Source: an uncultured Parafilimonas sp. (GTDB lineage: Bacteria > Bacteroidota > Bacteroidia > Chitinophagales > Chitinophagaceae). From it: 7,250 bases of DNA. The notes below the pieces were generated by a model, which saw nothing but the letters and a program-made list of their open reading frames with translations, was not told the origin of the DNA and made no database searches. Positions 5,199-7,250 of the stretch are shown piece by piece (the stretch's first letter is position 1; each line of letters opens with the position of its first letter). Where the stretch lies: the NCBI GenBank assembly GCA_937892395.1, contig CALAGJ010000036.1:1-7250 (forward strand), written 5' to 3'. The translations under genes and the position numbers were made by a program.

Positions 5199-6797
5199 AT
5201 GAGAAAGAAACTCTTATTCGGAGCACTGTTATGTGCAAGTGTTATTAGTACAAAAGCTCAGTGGAGCCTTACAGGAAATGCAGGAATAAATACTGCTACA
5301 AACTTTCTGGGAACAACAGATAATAAAGCTTTGATTTTTAGAACAAACAACATTGAGCGAATGAGGATTGGTGGAGCTGGCAAAATTGGTATTGGCACAA
5401 CTACACCAGGTACAAGATTTCAAATCAATGTAGCTACTAATCAAAGTCCATTTAGCACTTTCGTAAATGGACTGGCCACGCTGTATTCAGATTCATTGGG
5501 TGGATTGAGTGTTGGTGGTGGAACAGTTGCTCCTACAAACGGGCTCTATGTATTTGGAAGTACAGGTATAGGTACTGCATTTCCATCAGGAAAATTACAT
5601 GTCAATGCAGGTTCAGGTCAAGAAGTTTTTAGGGCTCAAGCTAACGGTTCTACAAAACTTTTAGTTAGAGCAGATGGAGGAGTATCTGTAGGTAGCCCAT
5701 CTGCGGCTCCTGCCAACGGTCTTTTTGTAAATGGAAGTGTGGGTATTGGCACAACTGTACCTGCTACTAAACTACATGTTGCAGGTGGTTCGGATGTAAG
5801 TTTAAGCGGAGGAGGTTTTATTACTTCAGGTTCAACAACAACACTCAATATCGCAATTGATGACAATGAAATTATGGCAAGAAATAATGGAGCAGCAGCT
5901 ACTTTGACTTTAAATAACTCTGGTGGTAATGTTATTATCAATGGGGCTGGGGCTGCTGCAGCATCAAGAGTGGGCATTGGTACCGCTACTCCTCTTAGAG
6001 AATTGGAAGTAGAGCATGGTAGCTCATCAGGCGCAAGCTTTGGTCTAATGATCTCAAATGAAGAGGCAAATAATCAAGATTGGACTTTTTATACTACAAA
6101 CTTTGATGGTAGTTTGGCGCTCCATCAAAACGGAGTTTTTGTTGGTTCTTTTGATGAATCAAGTGGAGCATACACTTCAATTTCAGACCGTAGGTTGAAA
6201 AAAGACATTGAGCAGGCTCCATCTGTTTTAAAAAGTATCAAACAATTAGAAGTCCTAAAATATAATTTTTTAAACGGTAAATCCTCTCACAAATACTATG
6301 GCCTCATAGCACAAGATGTGGAGAAATTATTCCCAGAAATTGTAAACCACTCTCAAAATGATAAAGGTGATGAAATATATACAATGGATTACAGTGGTTT
6401 TGGTGTACTAGCTATAAAAGCAATTCAAGAACAGCAAGCAATAATTGAAGAATTAAAAGCAACTGTTGAAGAACTAAAATCCATAGTAAAAAACGGTAGC
6501 ACTTCATCTGCCACTGCAGCATCTTCTTTACCAGAAGGAATTCGCTTAGAGCAAAATGCACCAAATCCATTTACAAATGTTACCACAATTCGTTATACTA
6601 TACCTACCTCGGTTAGCTCTGCGCAAATGATCATAACCAATAGCAATGGCACGGTTGTAAAAACAGTTTCATCACTTACCAAAGGAAATGGAACAGTTAC
6701 AATCAATGCAAATGAATTAACAGCCGGCAACTACTACTATTCATTACTGATTGATGGGAAAAAAGCTGACACTAAAAAGATGATCCTTGTAAAGTAA
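5199..6797 (+). CDS. Secreted tail-fibre-like protein with peptidase S74 (intramolecular chaperone) domain and T9SS type A sorting domain
   Basis: A 532-residue surface or secreted protein, expected to assemble as a trimer. The signal peptide is MRKKLLFGALL..., with cleavage near TKA|QW (20/21). Then comes a tail-fibre-type lead with NFLGTTDNKALIFRTNN and four GIGT motifs (G64, G123, G182, G259), typical of repetitive shaft regions such as VGIGTTVPATKLHV. Residues about 325-405 are the S74/intramolecular chaperone domain. It has the cleavage motif SDRRLKKDI (S329-D330), a lysine five residues after the serine (K334), and the YGLIAQDVEKLFPEIV and YTMDYSGFGVLAIKAI blocks. A heptad coiled coil follows (about 406-431), then a Ser/Thr/Ala linker. 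The T9SS type A domain (about 448-532) opens LEQNAPNPFTNVTTIRY and ends KKMILVK. Export would be by Sec, then the T9SS translocon. Gene boundaries, the S74 call and the T9SS call are all clear; ligand and function are unknown. Confidence 0.93.
   Translation: MRKKLLFGALLCASVISTKAQWSLTGNAGINTATNFLGTTDNKALIFRTNNIERMRIGGAGKIGIGTTTPGTRFQINVATNQSPFSTFVNGLATLYSDSLGGLSVGGGTVAPTNGLYVFGSTGIGTAFPSGKLHVNAGSGQEVFRAQANGSTKLLVRADGGVSVGSPSAAPANGLFVNGSVGIGTTVPATKLHVAGGSDVSLSGGGFITSGSTTTLNIAIDDNEIMARNNGAAATLTLNNSGGNVIINGAGAAAASRVGIGTATPLRELEVEHGSSSGASFGLMISNEEANNQDWTFYTTNFDGSLALHQNGVFVGSFDESSGAYTSISDRRLKKDIEQAPSVLKSIKQLEVLKYNFLNGKSSHKYYGLIAQDVEKLFPEIVNHSQNDKGDEIYTMDYSGFGVLAIKAIQEQQAIIEELKATVEELKSIVKNGSTSSATAASSLPEGIRLEQNAPNPFTNVTTIRYTIPTSVSSAQMIITNSNGTVVKTVSSLTKGNGTVTINANELTAGNYYYSLLIDGKKADTKKMILVK
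5511..5792 (+). repeat. Internal 59-residue duplication in the shaft of the S74 protein
   Basis: Residues 105-139 (5511-5615) and 164-198 (5688-5792) align without gaps at 21 of 35 positions. Both read V-G-x4-A-P-x-N-G-L-x-V-x-G-S-x-G-I-G-T-x2-P-x2-K-L-H-V. The offset is exactly 177 bases, and the earlier GIGT at residue 64 sits another 59 residues upstream. This indicates a shaft built from 59-residue units. Confidence 0.75.
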
Positions 6798-6815
6798 AGA
6801 GATCGCTTATGAGAG

Positions 6816-6844
6816 AAATACCGGCCCCGTAAGGCCGGTATTTT
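6816..6844 (+). terminator. Strong intrinsic terminator after the S74/T9SS gene
   Basis: AAATACCGGCC (6816-6826) and GGCCGGTATTT (6833-6843) form a perfect 11-bp stem with a six-base CCGTAA loop, leading into TTTT at 6841-6844. It starts 18 bases after the TAA stop codon. Its GC-rich core stands out in this AT-rich window. The complement would also form a stem with an adjacent T run, so it may work in both directions. Confidence 0.88.
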
Positions 6845-7075
6845 CATGTACTACTCTAGTTTTCATTGTACATGTTGTGCTGCGTATTTGGATAGTATCA
6901 TACCCTTAAAAGACATCATTCATCACAATTCAATTATTGTAAGGAAAGATAGAAGAATAGTTAACTTTTGATTAAATAAAACTCTCATATTTACAAACTT
7001 CAATCCAAAAATTACCGTACCACTATCAAGCAAACGCTCTTTCATTTTTATTTATTAAACAAAAAATTTACGCAC
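6845..7075. other. Intergenic region upstream of the truncated exported-protein gene
   Basis: No gene is seen in these 231 bases. There is an inverted repeat CATGTAC (6845-6851) and GTACATG (6868-6874). A loose promoter-like pair also occurs, TTG at 6937-6939 and TAACTTTT at 6962-6969, 22 bases apart. It lies more than 100 bases before the next ATG and is not convincing. Confidence 0.35.
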
Positions 7076-7210
7076 ATGAAGGTTACAAAAATTACAATTT
7101 TTGTACTACTTGTTTTTTTTGGACAATCCATTTCTGCACAAGAAAAAGCGGTATCCATAAAAGGACAATTAGTGAAAAAAACACAGTCACTTAAAGACAT
7201 CAAAAGATTA
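7076..7210 (+). CDS. 5' fragment of an exported protein, cut at the contig end
   Basis: ATG at 7076 opens a frame of 45 genuine codons. It begins MKVTKITIFVLLVFFGQ and ends a typical Sec signal peptide near ISA|QEK (about residue 21/22). The mature part seen (residues 22-45, including AVSIKGQLVKK) is too short to assign to a family; a secreted, periplasmic or outer-membrane product is all that can be inferred. The leader is A/T-rich without a Shine-Dalgarno motif, like the other genes here. The frame stays open to the last base, but everything after 7210 is sequencing adapter and must not be translated as part of the protein. Adapter translation would add the artefact RSEEHTSELQSLR. Confidence 0.8.
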
Positions 7211-7250
7211 AGATCGGAAGAGCACACGTCTGAACTCCAGTCACTTAGGC
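7211..7250 (+). other. Illumina TruSeq adapter with index TTAGGC (artefact)
   Basis: The last 40 bases are not genomic. Bases 7211-7244 begin AGATCGGAAGAGCACACGTC and continue as the standard 34-base TruSeq read-1 adapter. They are followed by the six-base index TTAGGC (7245-7250), which I recall as TruSeq index 3. The junction at 7210/7211 is the end of a library insert, so the window edge is an assembly or trimming artefact. Confidence 0.98.

Noticed and set aside
5199..5264. Lipoprotein signal because of a cysteine at residue 12
   Set aside because: The residues before it (ALL-C) do not fit a lipobox, and a signal peptidase I site (TKA|QW) fits better.
5199..6797. Prophage tail-fibre gene
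   Set aside because: Despite the S74 domain, it has a Sec signal peptide, a T9SS sorting domain, its own promoter-like region and terminator, and no phage neighbours.
1..7250. A multi-gene novel system (defence, biosynthetic or mobile cassette)
   Set aside because: Genes alternate in strand, have separate signals and unrelated functions. No CRISPR repeats, transposase, toxin-antitoxin pair or reverse transcriptase were seen.

Overview
The window looks like AT-rich chromosomal DNA from a Bacteroidota bacterium, probably of the Chitinophagales/Chitinophagaceae type. Three things support this. One encoded protein ends in a type IX secretion (T9SS) type A sorting domain. Promoter-like boxes fit the Bacteroidota -7 consensus TAnnTTTG, and start codons lack clear Shine-Dalgarno sequences. 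The protein families present (MutS-like ATPase with DELFKGTN, a DUF6728-like small membrane protein, a tail-fibre-domain T9SS protein) are ones I associate with that phylum. The lineage is inferred from these features, not from a search.

Layout, left to right. (1) A secreted seven-repeat beta-propeller protein on + (122-1459), ending in what looks like the stump of a T9SS sorting domain. (2) Convergent to it, a short MutS-family ATPase on - (1507-2844) without a mismatch-recognition domain. (3) A tRNA-Pro(TGG) on + (3020-3093) with a good promoter and a hairpin terminator. (4) A 58-residue single-span membrane protein on - (3168-3344), convergent with the tRNA and probably sharing its terminator. 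(5) Divergent from that, a CapK/phenylacetate-CoA-ligase-like adenylating enzyme on + (3424-4815) that appears to use a TTG start. (6) An AT-rich gap of 383 bases, then a secreted protein on + (5199-6797) with tail-fibre repeats, a peptidase S74 self-cleaving chaperone domain, a coiled coil and a T9SS sorting domain, closed by a strong terminator. (7) The first 45 codons of another exported protein (7076-7210). It is cut off by 40 bases of Illumina TruSeq adapter plus index (7211-7250), so the right edge is a sequencing artefact and marks a contig end.

The genes do not form an evident operon or a multi-gene system. Orientations alternate, most genes appear to be single transcription units, and the functions are unrelated apart from cell-surface export. 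The most interesting single item is the S74/T9SS fusion, in which predicted self-cleavage would separate the sorting signal from the N-terminal body. I saw no CRISPR array, insertion sequence, integrase or defence cassette.
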